A stretch of 64,000 nt of DNA, taken from NCBI GenBank assembly GCA_032622095.1, contig CP136068.1:156203151-156267150 (forward strand), in the 5' to 3' direction. How positions within the stretch are numbered: the stretch's first letter is position 1; each line of letters starts with the position of its first letter. The notes beneath the pieces were generated by a model, which ran no database searches, was not told the DNA's origin, and saw only the letters and a program-made list of their open reading frames with translations. Origin of the DNA: Siphonodentalium dalli. Taxonomy: Eukaryota; Mollusca; Scaphopoda; Gadilida; Siphonodentaliidae. Shown here piece by piece: positions 20,101 through 31,953 of the stretch. Position numbers and translations under genes: made by a program.

Positions 20101-20300
20101 TGCGCACTATCCAATCACAAGCAACAAATTCTTGACACCACCTGATCACTGATAATTGGATGTTTGATTGACAGGGTTCATATCAATTTCCACTTTGGTG
20201 TGTGTCTTTTCCACAGCAATAATCTCAAAGTATTAAGATTCTTTTATACTTATACCTTCTATACATTGCAGTTGTGGTTGTTCTCTTGTGAAATAACGGA

Positions 20301-20748
20301 TTAACCCTTTGATTAACCCTTTGTATCAACCCATATACCCTGTGCCAATGCATTCTCTTATATAGGTCGCCTCGCATATATAAGAGAATGCATTGGCCTA
20401 ACAATTTTTCATCATTTATTATTTTTTACAATTTTTACAGACTTATTTTGTAGGTTTAGTGCCAGGGAATCTTACGTTTTTCATGGGCATCAAAATTATT
20501 ACTATGAATACTTGGTGATAGTTTTGAGTTATAACATGCCCCTAAGGTTTTATCCAGTTTGTTTTTAAATTCGCTATAGCATGCTTAAGCATGACCAAAA
20601 AAAATTCAACCAAAAAAAAAAAAAAATCTAAAAAAAAAAATAAATAATAATTTGTTTTTAATTTTTTTTAGGGCCGATTTTACAGACCGTAAATTAGGGC
20701 CTATGAGATCGGCCCCTGCTCATCGGCCCCTGGCACTAAAAGGGTTAA
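20301..20748. mobile_element. PB2 piggyBac-like MITE with duplicated left tip
   Basis: TTAACCCTTTG occurs twice in a row (20301 and 20313), replacing the CAGTGCCAAG part of the left terminus. The single hairpin lost the CGAGTCGACC side of its loop (20342-20395). Right end TGGCACTAAAAGGGTTAA. Confidence 0.75.
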
Positions 20749-20968
20749 AGTTATTTCTCAATAACCTGAATTTCTTGACTACGGTACTTCTGCTATTGAA
20801 TGACAGCACTCATAGTAGCATCGTACCATAAGACAACACTTATATACCGCCTGCCTAAAATGTACATGAAAACTATCTGATACTTTTTGCGATATAAACG
20901 GGGATTCCAATACTGCATAAAAAATCATTCAGTTAGTATTGCTCTGCCATTAAATTTACTGCTAATTT
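20749..20968. repeat. Duplicated flank B, copy 2
   Basis: Counterpart of 17890-18113. After the shared part, a PB2 right-end fragment replaces the downstream sequence of copy 1. Confidence 0.8.
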
Positions 20969-21044
20969 TTTTTTTTTTTAGGGCCGATTTTACCGACCGT
21001 AAATTAGGGCCGATGAGATCGGCCCCTTGGACTGATAGGGTTAA
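20967..21044. mobile_element. PB2 right-end fragment
   Basis: TTTTTTAGGGCCGATTTTAC ... GACTGATAGGGTTAA: only the right ~78 bp of a PB2 element. Confidence 0.7.
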
Positions 21045-21045
21045 A

Positions 21046-21158
21046 TCATAAGAAATAACTCTTGTTTCGATTAAGTTATGAGTTATAACCGAAAAGTTTA
21101 AAGATAAATTTAAGATTATAACTGCATAACTTTAATCGAAACAAGAGTTATTTCTTAA
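21046..21158. repeat. Inverted repeat around TTTCGATTAA
   Basis: AAGAAATAACTCTTGTTTCG and CGAAACAAGAGTTATTTCTT enclose ~70 bp, itself partly palindromic. The right arm is also present at 33255-33295 at the start of segment A2; the left arm is not, so the segment A duplication broke inside this structure. Confidence 0.65.
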
Positions 21159-21235
21159 ATATGAGAATTAAAGATAACATAATCTCAGTAGGTTTTGACC
21201 AGGTCTAGGGGGTTCGGTTACTACCGGTACATGTA

Positions 21236-21448
21236 CAGTAATGCCCTAATTAATCAATTCCATAAGCACAGCAGAATTATGGGTAACTTTTCAGGATTTA
21301 GTCGGAAATATCGCTTGTTGCCATTCATCGGAAAGCTCGCCCCGAGAGCTTTCCGATGAATGGCATCAAGCCATATTTCCAACAAAATCCTGAGAAGTTA
21401 CCCATAATTCTGCTGTGGTTAATGGGTCGATTATTTAGAGAATTACTG
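21236..21448. mobile_element. Family T foldback MITE, shared with A2
   Basis: Full palindrome between TA sites. Both A copies carry the variants ATATCGCTTG and GCTCGCCCCGAGA, so it was inserted before segment A was duplicated. Confidence 0.85.
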
Positions 21449-21640
21449 TATAACACTGCCGTCAACAGTCAACCGAAATAAGTTCAAACAGATTTATTCA
21501 ACCTATTTAAATGTTAAGAGTATTATTGGCACCCACTCCACTTTCAGCAGAGATTTCTCATCACCATGCATGTGACCTATGATTTATAGAAATTGCTCCA
21601 ATTTTGATAGCATCACTGATACTAATTGAATATAGACATT

Positions 21641-22030
21641 TTAACCCTTTACCCAACAAACCGGCCAAATAAAGCTTCAACAGCCTAAAATATCTTCGGT
21701 CTGTCTCAATAGAACCATACAAATATGGATATCATTGGAACCGGCTCCTTGACCACATTGTGATAGTTACAGTTATGCCCTGTGCCAATGCATTCTCTTA
21801 TATATGCGAGTCGACCATAGGTCGCCTCGCATATATAAGAGAATGCATTGGCCTAAAAAAAAACTTTTTTTAACACTTTTTACAATTTTTTCTTACATTC
21901 TTTAACAATTTTATAATTTTTAATGTGTTAAGCCAATGCATTCTCTTATATATGCGAGGCGACCTATGGTCGACTCGCATATACAAGAGAATGCATTGGC
22001 ACAGGGCCGTTCTGTTGGGTAAAGGGTTAA
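21641..22030. mobile_element. PB1 MITE with empty paralogous site
   Basis: TTAA-CCCTTTACCC ... GGGTAAAGGG-TTAA with twin hairpins (21785-21851 and 21933-21999). The A2 copy reads GACATTTTAAAGCAACTG (33765-33782) with a single TTAA, exactly the pre-insertion sequence. This copy arrived after the A duplication or was cleanly excised from A2. Confidence 0.92.
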
Positions 22031-22657
22031 AGCAACTGCAACTGAAAGTGAATGAATTATGTTATAAATTTTACTGATATTAGTCAATAAAAATAATGTC
22101 AAACTATAATTTATCGAAAAGTTTCCATGTTTTACCACTATTCGTTGTATTTGGAAATGTGAGTCTCAGCCATGGCTTTCTGTAAATTTAATTTGCAGCA
22201 ATCAGTGTATTAATGATGTTGAAACATGCTCCACTGTTTAACATTAATGACAGCAATTGGCCTAAGATTATTGAATTCTTGGAAATGTCCATCAAATCAG
22301 AACTCATCTGCATTGCAGTTGAGGATTCCTGTAGCTAAAATTATAAAATATACCTGAAACTCAAGTTCAATACTGTCGGCGCACATGCCACGTTTTTTCC
22401 GTCACCTGTCGGCCACATAGTCTTTCTCGCCAATACTTTTGATACGGAAAGTTAGGCTTGTATTTGCCGTTATATCCTGACAGCTGATATTTTTGCATAT
22501 ATTGTTTCCCTCGTATCAAAGAATGACTCTTTTGAGTGAGTTTGTTTTGGACAATTTCCTTTTTATATTGATTGATTTATGTTATATTTAGACGCTTCCA
22601 TTATTTAAAAATATTTTAGATACCAAACATTTCTTTTTATATTGATTGATGCTCCCA
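22031..22657. other. No gene seen (inside A1)
   Basis: AT-rich DNA matched by A2 almost base for base; no frame or named repeat. Confidence 0.45.
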
Positions 22658-22660
22658 TTA

Positions 22661-23881
22661 GGCCATTAAAAATTAAAGTCTGGGTTCACGTGCAATTATG
22701 TCTAAATTTTTTGATGAGGGAGGGAGGCTTTTTATATTTATTATTTATTTTAAATTCTTCAAAACATACCTCAAAATCGAAAAATCTTTTTTCATGATTC
22801 CAGGTAATACAACTTGTCTCTGTGTAATCACATGTATAGCTCAATACTTGGGAATATTCTGACACCTCTGTTGCCCCAATTCCCAAAGCATGGATCTAAA
22901 TGGCTATTGCGGAAAGGCATAGCATGAGTTTTGTCTGGTTCTATTCATGATAGGGTGAGGGATATGGTTTATAAAGTCCGAACCGCTCAATGTCACCCAC
23001 CAAATATCAGAACTGTACAATGAACCACACATGTAGAGAAACACACACCACTCAAATTACAAAAACTTCTGACAATTGAATTAGGAATTCTGAGAAAACT
23101 GATTCAAATGTAGCAGTACCATAAATTGCTCTGCATGTATTTAATTACTGCAATGCCCATGAATATCCACCATCCGAACAATTCTCAGTGACACTGAAGT
23201 TATTTTTCTAGTGTTCCACAAGAATCCTATATACCGGTTTATATCATTATACTTTTGTACTGATGGCTGCTGATGTGGGTACATGTCTGTGCATGTGGTG
23301 TCAAAGTGACAGTTCTGATAAATTGGTTGAATTTATTGGGAATAACATCAAGAAGAAGAAAGTATTTGTGAATAACTTCATTTTTATTTTTTAATTAACA
23401 AAAAGATAACTGGTATCCCACAATTGCTATCAAAACATGTCTTTCAAATCGTTCTGAATTTTCGGGATTTCGCCAAAATAAGATTTATTGCATTTTATTG
23501 TCTCATAAAGTTCACCAACAGATGTTCCTTCGGTTAATCCTCCATATACACTCCACTGCAGGATAACTGTGATCCCTGAGGTAATGCACACAGAAAACTA
23601 ACTCATTTTCCCATTTTAATTAGTCCAAAATTGCGGAAAAATAGACAAACGATAATCTCAACCATGTGCTTTGTCAACGGAAGTAAATATAACCAGTGCT
23701 CTTAGAAATATGACCGGTCCCCGGTGCTCTTAAAAATGTGACCGGTGATGCAAAAATAAGTCCCTATGACTAGTGTATGGAGGGGAAAACAAATTTGAGA
23801 TTGCGATAAATAGTTTTGATGCGGCTGACTTTTAGTGATGCGGGCGGGGCCTGTGAACCCAGACTTCAATTTTTAATGGCC
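22661..23881. mobile_element. PIF/Harbinger-like element, TTA target
   Basis: Terminal inverted repeats GGCCATTAAAAATTAAAG... and ...CTTCAATTTTTAATGGCC (about 29 bp, including GTCTGGGTTCAC), flanked by TTA at 22658-22660 and 23882-23884. A 3-bp TTA duplication and GGCC ends suit PIF/Harbinger. No transposase frame remains. In A2 its left ~380 bp are deleted, joining at a short CACAC-type microhomology. Confidence 0.7.
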
Positions 23882-23943
23882 TTATTTAAAAATATTTTCG
23901 ATACCGAACCAGGGTCCATTTTACGGACCGCACATTTGGCCTA

Positions 23944-24126
23944 CAGTAATGCCCTAATTAATCGACTCCTTTAACCACAGCAGAATTATGGGTAACTTTT
24001 CAGGATTTAGTCGGAAATATGGCTTGTTGCCGATGAATGGCAACAAGCCATATTTCTGACTAAATCCTGAAAAGTTACCCATAATTCTGCTGTGGTTAAA
24101 GGAGTCGATTAATTAGGGCATTACTG
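23944..24126. mobile_element. Family T MITE with empty paralogous site
   Basis: CAGTAATGCCCTAATTAATC to its inverse, flanked by TA at 23942-23943 and 24127-24128, with a shortened centre (TTGCCGATGAATGGCAA). A2 reads TTTGGCCTAGCTCAACC at 35304-35320 with one TA: the unoccupied site. Confidence 0.92.
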
Positions 24127-24132
24127 TAGCTC

Positions 24133-24420
24133 AACCGCTGATATTACCCACCTTCGTTGGCTGAAGCTGGTTGGAGATTGCACCATATTGCAAGGGCTGC
24201 AAAAGAAGGATATGGGGTCCTAAATATAACAATTCAAAACCATAAGTTGCAGACCTATGTTCACTGTCCAGATGTAAGAGATCCTGAAAGAAAGAGAGGA
24301 GTAATGTCGAAGAAATACAAAGTTCAACACACTGACTTTCCCAGCGAAATGGGAGTGGGCTGGTTGAAAAATCAGTGCATGGACTGGAGCAAATTACTTT
24401 TGAAATTATAACCTCACATC
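24133..24420 (+). repeat. R-family repeat with an open frame
   Basis: An 84-codon frame at 24157-24411 (ends ...FPSEMGVGWLKNQCM...) recurs at 35354-35605. The same DNA also appears, with stops, at 51225-51365, 55550-55685 and 56715-56850. The part coding PSEMGVGWLKNQCM is tandemly repeated at 58905-59060. Being a dispersed repeat with frame breaks elsewhere, it is better treated as repeat than as gene. Confidence 0.6.
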
Positions 24421-25118
24421 GACATGATTAGATAGCATTTTTCTAAAATCATATAAAATTCATACCAAATTGCATAGCTATTATCCAAATTTGGTAGCAA
24501 ATTATATTATTATTATATATACATTTGAATCGCATTCCACAATAAATTTGTTTCAATGCGCGTACATCGAGTGGTTAAAAAATCAAAATATTTAAAAGAC
24601 ACATATGAGCAACAAAAATAAAATGAGATAGCTGATAACAGACAAGTTCAAATTCTCATAAGATAAAAAATATGACTTTAGATAAAATTAACCTGATGAA
24701 TAAGATCGATACCGTTCTAAAGAAACTCAGATAAAAAGTATTGGTGTAGTTGTAAACTGAAACATATTTAAAAAAGGTGAGTTTTCAATGCCTTCTTAAA
24801 GTCACCAGTTGCGATGCGATACCAGTTAGTTTTCTGATGTTTATTGCATGATGTCGACGTCTATTTATGGAATGTGAATGCATCTCAACATACTATTTCG
24901 TCAAATTTGATGCTTTTATGAATTTTAATAATTAAAGCATCACGCTGTTTGTGATCTATATAAATAATTTATATAAAATAATAAGAGAATTTAATTATCA
25001 CAAAATCATTCATGAATTTCGTGTTTTGAATTTGGAAAATGCCAAAATCGTGTCAGCTCACTTACGTATAAATAGCTAGGCCTATGCTTTAGTTTCCTAC
25101 CGTATATATAGGCCTATA
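24412..25118. other. No gene seen
   Basis: AT-rich tail of segment A1, ending at about 25093 where similarity to A2 stops. Confidence 0.45.
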
Positions 25119-26060
25119 TCTCCTATATATTTTGAGACTTCCGTATGTATATATATATATATATACAAGGTGACCCGACTTCGTCCTGGCTTTGACCTTG
25201 AATTGACAATTTTGAAGGTCAAGGTCAGGTGGGGTCAAACACCAACACCCCAAAAATGGTGGAAATCGGCCCAGCGGATACCGGGAAATCGGCCCAGCGG
25301 ATACCGAGATACCCTATGCATCAAATTTCGTCCGTACAAATCCGCCAGTTTAACCCGATCAAATCCGCCAGTTTAACCCGATTTGATTTCCACTCAAGTA
25401 TATAAACGCGCCTCATATACACACGCTCATTAATTATCAAGTTTCAACGTAAAGATAAATTACCATCGCCAAGATGTCTGAAACAGTCAAAATGCATCGA
25501 CCGGTTAAGCGTTAACGTGATCTAACGTTATGACCTCTAACGACGTCATAGAAGTTACGCATTGTTTTTATCCCGATGGAAGATAGTACCACTTCTTCTT
25601 GATAATTGAGGCAGATAACTAAAACGGATACATACGCATTATATATCGTTGGAAAGAGGAAACACGAAAGATTCTCACAGTGTCATTATTATGACTGGCA
25701 TTTTATTATTCGCGCTGTTTCGAATCAATTTGTAAGCACCGAACTCAAATGAAAGTCCCGTAACACAGCGTAAAAACAGATTTGACCTCGGCACGTGAAA
25801 AGTTGACCTCGGATCTGAAAATCAATAGGCCTATGTCACCCCCCGGCCGAAAATACCCCCACATAACCAAGTTTCATCGAAATCAGGTCGGCCGTTTTCG
25901 AGTTCATCGCGAACACACAGACACACAGACACACAGATCTTCCAAAATATATAATAGATATCCTTTATAGACTCGAAAACGGCTTGACCGATTGAGCCCA
26001 AACTTCCTATCTAAGGGTAACGAGAGGCCGATCGTGTTTAACCCATCCCTTAGCGATAGT
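25119..26060 (+). mobile_element. Helitron-like element, interrupted
   Basis: The 5' end TCTCCTATATATTTTGAGAC matches 37903 and 32336. After a TA microsatellite it is broken by a minus-strand relative, and resumes at about 25960 with CCTTTATAGACTCGAA and CCGATTGAGCCCAAACTTCC, words shared with 38393 and 52131. No hairpin plus CTAG 3' end is found before the minisatellite at 26194. Confidence 0.55.
25165..25958 (-). mobile_element. Nested minus-strand Helitron-like element
   Basis: On the minus strand it starts TCTATTATATATTTTGGAAG (25958) and ends CGAAGTCGGGTCACCTTG (25165), like the small element at 52792-53017 but longer. The canonical CTTCTAG end is changed to CTTGTA beside the TA repeat. 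A GGAAATCGGCCCAGCGGATA unit is doubled at about 25258-25305. Confidence 0.6.
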
Positions 26061-26193
26061 AATTTGTTATGATCGGAATCATAATCTTTTAATGTTGAAT
26101 TATAGAGTATACTGTTATGATCTCAAGTACTATATGACAAATGTACATAATAACCAGTAATAACACAAATTATTGGAATGTATGAGTCAAAAT

Positions 26194-27191
26194 AGCAGGT
26201 ATTCATTAACGACTCGCAGAGAAGCAAGTATTCATTAACGACTCACAGAGAACAGGTATTCATTAACGACTCGCAGAGAAGCAGGTATTCATTAACGACT
26301 CACAGAGAAGCAGGTATTCATTAACGACTCACAGAGAAGCAGGTATTCATTAACGACTCACAGAGAAGCAGGTATTCATTAACGACTCACAGAGAAGCAG
26401 GTATTCATTAACGACTCACAGAGAAGCAGGTAGTCATTAACGACTCACAGAGAAGCAGGTATTCATTAACGACTCACAGAGAAGCAGGTAGTCATTAACG
26501 ACTCACAGAGAAGCAGGTAGTCATTAACGACTCACAGAGAAGCAGGTATTCATTAACGACTCACAGAGAAGCAGGTATTCATTAACGACTCACAGAGAAG
26601 CAGGTATTCATTAACGACTCACAGAGAAGCAGGTATTCATTAACGACTCACAGAGAAGCAGGTATTCATTAACGACTCGCAGAGAAGCAGATATTCATTA
26701 ACGACTCACAGAGAACAGGTATTCATTAACGACTCACAGAGAAGCAGGTATTCATTAACGACTCACAGATAAGCAGGTATTCATTAACGACTCACAGAGA
26801 AGCAGGTATTCATTAACGACTCACAGAGAAGCAGGTATTCATTAACGACTCACAGAGAAGCAGGTATTCATTAACGACTCACAGAGAAGCAGGTATTCAT
26901 TAACGACTCACAGAGAAGCAGGTATTCATTAACGACTCACAGAGAAGCAGGTATTCATTAACGACTCACAGAGAAGCAGGTATTCATTAACGACTCACAG
27001 AGAAGCAGGTATTCATTAACGACTCACAGAGAAGCAGGTATTCATTAACGACTCACAGAGAAGCAGATATTCATTAACGACTCACAGAGAACAGGTATTC
27101 ATTAACGACTCACAGAGAAGCAGGTATTCATTAACGACTCACAGAGAAGCAGGTATTCATTAACGACTCACAGAGAAGCAGGTATTCATTA
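26194..27191. repeat. 29-bp minisatellite, about 34 copies
   Basis: Unit AGGTATTCATTAACGACTCA + CAGAGAAGC. Variants are GTAGTCATT, GACTCGCAG, and 28-bp units missing a G (GAGAACAGG). A pair of linked variants (CAGATATTC followed by GAGAACAGG) occurs twice, 376 bp apart, pointing to a ~13-unit higher-order repeat. No spacer diversity. Confidence 0.95.
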
Positions 27192-27227
27192 ATTGTAAGT
27201 TACTTGGGTTATTATCTTATTTATTTT

Positions 27228-27635
27228 TCTTAGTTGAAAAAGGGCCATAATCCCGCCATATCTCTGGTATAACAAATTGGATCTAACCCATATTCAAACT
27301 CGTTCTGCATTTTGAGTTGAGAAACTCACATACCAAATTTGGTTCCTATCAGATGAAAAATGGTTGATTTATCGAAGCATGTGTGAATTATATGTCAAAG
27401 GGCCATAAAATAAATTTGAGTTACTGCAGCATGCGTGAATTCTAAGTCATAAAAGGGCTATAACTCAGTTAAAAATAGTCTGTTCAAACCCATATTCGAA
27501 CTTGATCTGTCTTTTGTGCTGAGAAATTCATATACAAAATTTGCTTCCGATCGGATAGAAAATATTTCAGTTATCGCACCATGCGTCAAGTGTCTACGGA
27601 CAAACAGACAGACGGACGGACGAACGACGAGTGGT
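27228..27635. repeat. Mollusc-type dispersed repeat M, divergent
   Basis: GTTGAAAAAGGGCCATAATC, CCATATTCGAACTTGATCTG and a tail ACAAACAGACAGACGGACGG. It abuts the minisatellite. Confidence 0.65.
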
Positions 27636-27699
27636 CAATCTGGACGTCGACACTATGTGTACCATACTATGGTATGGGTACACATAAAAAGCCAAGGGA

Positions 27700-27925
27700 A
27701 GTGTCATCGCACCGCTTCTGAGAACGTCCTTCACCCTTTGCCCTGGCACCGTCCTTGGAATTCATGGGTTAAATGGGTTAATGATTAAAGAACGTTCATA
27801 TCTGCTGTGTCCCATTAAAGAGCGTTTATGTACACGAGTAGTATAAATACGGCTCAATTGATCGAGACGAAATTTCGTACTTAGGGCTTCCATGGGACGG
27901 TATATATATGACATTACCTGCATTT
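27700..27925. mobile_element. Helitron-derived fragment
   Basis: GGTTAATGATTAAAGAACGT, CATTAAAGAGCGTTTATG and TTAGGGCTTCCATGGGACG match the interior of the Helitron-like elements at 38115-38320 and 51775-51850. No termini. Confidence 0.5.
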
Positions 27926-28496
27926 TTACAATGTAATTCACTACGGTAGTGAATTCATCATTTGTTCAGAGCCGAATAACTGCTACAACAATTACCACGT
28001 CCCATTATCTACATTACCACAGCATTGATGATTGTCGTGGCTAATTTCAAGGGCTGAATGGTCTATTATTCATTTGAAGCGGTGACTGCTGGGTTCACGC
28101 TGGCTGGAAAATTCTTTTGGCCAATTTTATAGTTATTTTCATTTTTTGGCCATTTTTATAGAAACAAAAACAAAAAATATAAAGAAAACATACACAGATT
28201 TCAAGCTGGACAAAAGTGATAATGGAAATATGCACAGGGCGGAATCACAAAAACTAAATTGGTCTAAAAAAAAGTAATTATTATTATTATTAATTATTAT
28301 TAAACTATTAACTAAATATTTCCTAAAGGAACTACTCATCAATGAGTATTTAGAATATATATGGTTAATGATCCTCCAGTGCATTTTGAAAGAAATGTTG
28401 GTAAACAATTTACTGTAACAGCAGCCCATGTTCATGTTTTCCATAACAAGCAATAACCCTAAAATACAGACATTGATTATGGTCAGAATCGGGGAG
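27926..28496. other. No gene seen
   Basis: A short palindrome GAATTCACTACGGTAGTGAATTC lies at about 27931-27953 (TGTAATTCACTACGG...). A 104-codon minus frame at 28139-28453 is AT-rich and has no recognisable motif. Confidence 0.45.
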
Positions 28497-28722
28497 CTGA
28501 ATATGGGAGCTGCGCTGGTGGAACATTAAAGATCATGTGACACTGCATTCTCTTATATACAAGAGACTCCGATAGGGAAACTCGCATATATAAGAGAATG
28601 CAGTGGCTAACACGGTCAAGGTACATATTGTTAGACCAGTGTATTCTGTTATGCGAGTCTCTCAACATATATAAGAGAATACATGGGCACGGGGTTTTCA
28701 CAAAATTTCATGGAAGAGTTAA
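28497..28722. mobile_element. PB3 piggyBac-like MITE, decayed
   Basis: Right end TCATGGAAGAGTTAA. The interior has two short hairpins with PB3-type loops (GACTCCGATAGGGAAACTCG). The left CCCTTT tip has degenerated (GAATATGGGAGCTGCGCTGG remains). Confidence 0.6.
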
Positions 28723-29979
28723 CTTATTTGCAGCAGCATTGGCAGCACTGTTAGAAGACAATCTTTTGGTCTGAAATGAGTGTTACTGATTTATTCTGGG
28801 CTTTTCCAGTCACATAGATAGTCAACTGTTCCGATCGATACATGATATCGATACATGGCCAGTCCTTCGAATTTGGAAAACGTAGGTGCGCGATATATCG
28901 CTCGGAGCTTTTGGGATTTGCGCGCGCCTTTTTTGAGGGAGCACAATTCAAATTAACATCGATGAAATGATTACTGAATAAAGACAAACACAAGTATAAT
29001 GATACACACGTATAATTCCAAGTGTGGCAACAGAAACAGAAATAAAAACATGTTTATATTATACAATAGTCCACATGATAACATCAACAATCCCGGTGAA
29101 TCTGATCACGGTAATTAGTCGACTTCCGCCTCTGAGAGCGCATGCTCATCAGACTCGATTAAAGCTTCAAACTCGGAAGTGGAATCCGAATCGCTACCGG
29201 AATCAGATTGCCAGGGAGCAAACTACTTTTAAAATTTTGATTAGTATATAGCTAGTCAATTATTGTAATTGAATAGCATCCATTCCGAATTGAATAGCTA
29301 TTTTTATGGGCCTAATATATCGGTGAATTAAAAGTAATAATGTCACACCTGTGAATTACATCCCAGTGAGCACACGCGACAGCTTGTCGGGGACTAATTT
29401 GTCACATATTATCTTTAGAATTAGCGCTTTTAAGATTGCACACTTTTGCCCTTTTAGGCAGTGTCACCATCACTATCCGACATGAATGATGATACAGTAT
29501 AAACCCTAATCTAATATTCTAATGAATCGGCGAATCCCGCATGCCGAAACATCAAACGAGGCCGCCAATGAATTGACACGCTTTTTGCGGGAACTCGCAC
29601 GTGCAGCAGTTGTGATGAGGTGTCGCCCCAATCATTGAGTGCGAAAGACGCCGCTTTGATCTTTGTTACCAGGTTCGTAATCAACGTCATCCCTGCTGAG
29701 AAAGATACATGGTGAATAGTCTTGTCGGCGTTTAACCATTGGTGTGTTGTTTGTTAAAATCTCGTTCACTGGTTGCAATTTCCGAGGCGCGCATTTGAAA
29801 TTTTCGGCGTACGCATTTAATAACTCGCTGGTTTTTAGATCCGCGCGCGCCAAGGCGTGCAAGCGCAATTGCGCGCCTCAAAATCGAAGGACTGCATGGC
29901 CATTAAATTTCAATAAGAATTAGTTCATGCTAAGGCCATAAAATTAATATCTGTGTACTCAGGCAATTGGATCTCAATT
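28723..29979. other. No firm gene; local CpG-richer stretch
   Basis: 28860-28935 and 29560-29885 are richer in CG (GCGCGCGCC, CGCGCGCGCC) than the surroundings. A 78-codon minus frame at 29632-29868 (TSELLNAYAENFKCAPRKLQ) is unassigned. Nothing else can be named. Confidence 0.4.
29120..29236 (+). CDS. Acidic Ser-rich frame, possible 3' exon relic
   Basis: After a TAG the frame reads STSASESACSSDSIKASNSE then VESESLPESDCQG and stops at TAA (about 29234-29236). It resembles in composition the frame at 57674-57880, and is followed by R-like words (GGGAGCAAACTACTTTTAAA, compare 24386). It has no start codon. A relic of an unidentified protein tail is possible, chance also. Confidence 0.2.
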
Positions 29980-30360
29980 TAAAAATGGGAGGGAGAATTT
30001 TTTCTCAAAATCTGGTAAACATACTCCGGAAACAAATAAAATTGAAAGTGTCAATGACACTGTAGCTCTCAACTTGGGGAGGTGTTAATAATTTTATGCT
30101 GAGCAGTCAATAGAATGATCAAGAAGGAAAGTCAAAAGTTTCAGTAAAGGGATTGTATTGCGTATTATAGCATATATGAAATTATTTTATTTTCAAACAT
30201 TTCTCCAATAAATGCGAGTTTCAGGGTGTGCCGATTCAAATGATGCAAGATGGTTGCTGGCAGCCATGTTTTTTAATGAATTTCGGAGAAATTGGACAGC
30301 TCCCATCTTTTAAGCAATGAAAACTCATACTGAATCCGTGCCTCCATAAATCTCTTGGTG
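29980..30360. repeat. Dispersed repeat H
   Basis: Shares AAAGTGTCAATGACACTGTAG, TGCTGAGCAGTCAATAGAAT, CTCCAATAAATG and GGGTGTGCCG with 61930-62450. The ACACTGTAGCTCAACTT part is also in block P. No coding capacity. Confidence 0.6.
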
Positions 30361-30374
30361 AAAGGGCTTTCATT

Positions 30375-30600
30375 TTAATTGATTGATTGGGGTTTAATGT
30401 CGCTTTCAGCAACTGAGGCCATATCACGACATTGCCAGTTTTATTGGTGGAGGAAATCCGCACACTTACGGCTAATCTAACAGTGATTTCAATGGATGAT
30501 AAACTCGTCGACCATGTGCAGCAAACCACCGGCCATTGCGATTAAATATTTTTATATGTGGATTTGAACCCTTATCACCAGCGCTAGAGTAGGCTAGAAA
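30375..30600 (-). mobile_element. tRNA-derived SINE candidate
   Basis: On the minus strand it contains GGGTTCAAATCC, matching a tRNA/SINE B box, at 30560-30571. It ends AAACCCCAATCAATCAA (about 30380). The body equals the SINE at 3091-3241. A clear A box is not found, so the head is truncated or diverged. Confidence 0.6.
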
Positions 30601-30814
30601 TTTGGATTGCATTGGAAAATGAATTTACTCAATGTTTCAAATTTTCCTACTCTTTATGACTATATCAGAAACTGCCTATACAGCAGAGTGCTCTACCTAT
30701 CATTAGCTTATGTCAGCTTCCGGTGGGTAAGACATGGTACCTCTAATTGTGGACTCTTCTGCTATAGGGCATCCCCCCTTTACTCACATAATGTGGGTCA
30801 CACAAGGCAACACC

Positions 30815-31194
30815 TAATAGGTACACAATCCGATTATATGGGACCCATATCATCAGATTCCAATAACAAAATTTCTTGAAATGCCACTTCCAGCCATTAT
30901 CAGAATTGATTAATTGCCAACAAATAATGCTAACCACTGTCAACTATAGTATAACATTTCCCAAAATGTATAATATATCAACATTTTGTTTATCGCAATT
31001 TGGTATCGAGAGTACGTTGGTCGGCATTTGCAAAATATTTGCCAGGCAGCCAACTGCCAAATATTCGATGTGGTAAAAAAAAACTCTGCAGGGCTTTGAG
31101 GGGTGGGTTCCTTGACTCAAATCTAATATTTTTTACCACCCGAAGCTGAAGAAATAATAATTTATGGGCATTAAATTGGATTGTATATCTTTAA
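30815..31194. mobile_element. Family E element, divergent type
   Basis: TAATAGGTACACAATCCGAT ... AAATTGGATTGTATATCTTTAA. It aligns loosely with 40100-40558 (CATATCATCA, AATAATGCTAACCACT, ACATTTCCCAAAA). Same type at 42048-42435 and, left-truncated, at 36270-36556. Confidence 0.6.
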
Positions 31195-31953
31195 ATTACT
31201 TAATTACTCAATGAAATGAAGAGATTACTCACCGATTTTTGCAAGAATCAGGTGATGGAAGTAGTTGATAAACAATGGATGTGTAGATTCGGAGTCCTCT
31301 CGGTCATCAATCGTTTTTTTGTTTCTGTCACGAGAGTCTATTGTCTTTCTGTGGTCTTTGTCATTTGCATCGGTTCTTGTCTGTGATCTTTGACCTGTGT
31401 ACTTTAAGAAATTTTAAGAGCTTATTTGCTTTTCTGTCATCTGTGGTGCATCTGTGTTATTTGAGCAATTTATAAGTGTTTGTTTACTCTTCTGTCTGTG
31501 ATCTTCATCTGTCGCTGTTACTTTCTGTGTCTTGTCCTCAATATAGATCTAACAGACAGTGAATTTAAGCTACCTGGAGAAGAGGAGCTGTATGTGACCT
31601 AATTGATGCACATGTACCATGTCCACCTGTAATTGAAAGTGAAGATATGATGTAGAGAGATAATGGTGAAGCGGAGTGCCAGGTTGGATTATCTGTGGCG
31701 GTGACTCGCCATACACATATTAGGATCCAAATTGTTTTTATGAAATCTTAGTCAAACATACCCTTGGTTTTTATAAGAACATCAAGTTGAATGCTTTAAT
31801 TTGTACAAATTACATCACAACATTTAACAGAAAACGTCACTTAGGTCAGTTCTTAGGTGGCCACTTTCCACCTGCATCGTACAACATATGAGGTGATGTG
31901 GCCAGATGGTGTATGGAAACACATAGCCTGGCATTAGTGTTACTGGACAGATT

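Larger units (their letters stand above)
21108..25093. repeat. Segmental duplication A, copy A1
   Basis: About 4.0 kb colinear with 33241-36264 at high similarity by eye. A1 carries three things A2 lacks: a PB1 MITE (21641-22030), a T MITE (23944-24126) and 22658 to about 23036, part of a Harbinger-like element. Another T MITE (21236-21448) is shared. No gene is carried. Confidence 0.9.

Noticed and set aside
26194-27191. CRISPR-like array of regularly spaced repeats
   Set aside because: Units are contiguous with no unique spacers, and the context is eukaryotic; it is a 29-bp minisatellite.
28139-28453. 104-codon minus-strand frame
   Set aside because: AT-rich, hydrophobic low-complexity translation with no motif or context.
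30560-30571. A tRNA gene suggested by the B-box-like word
   Set aside because: No acceptor stem or A box; the flanking sequence is a SINE body.
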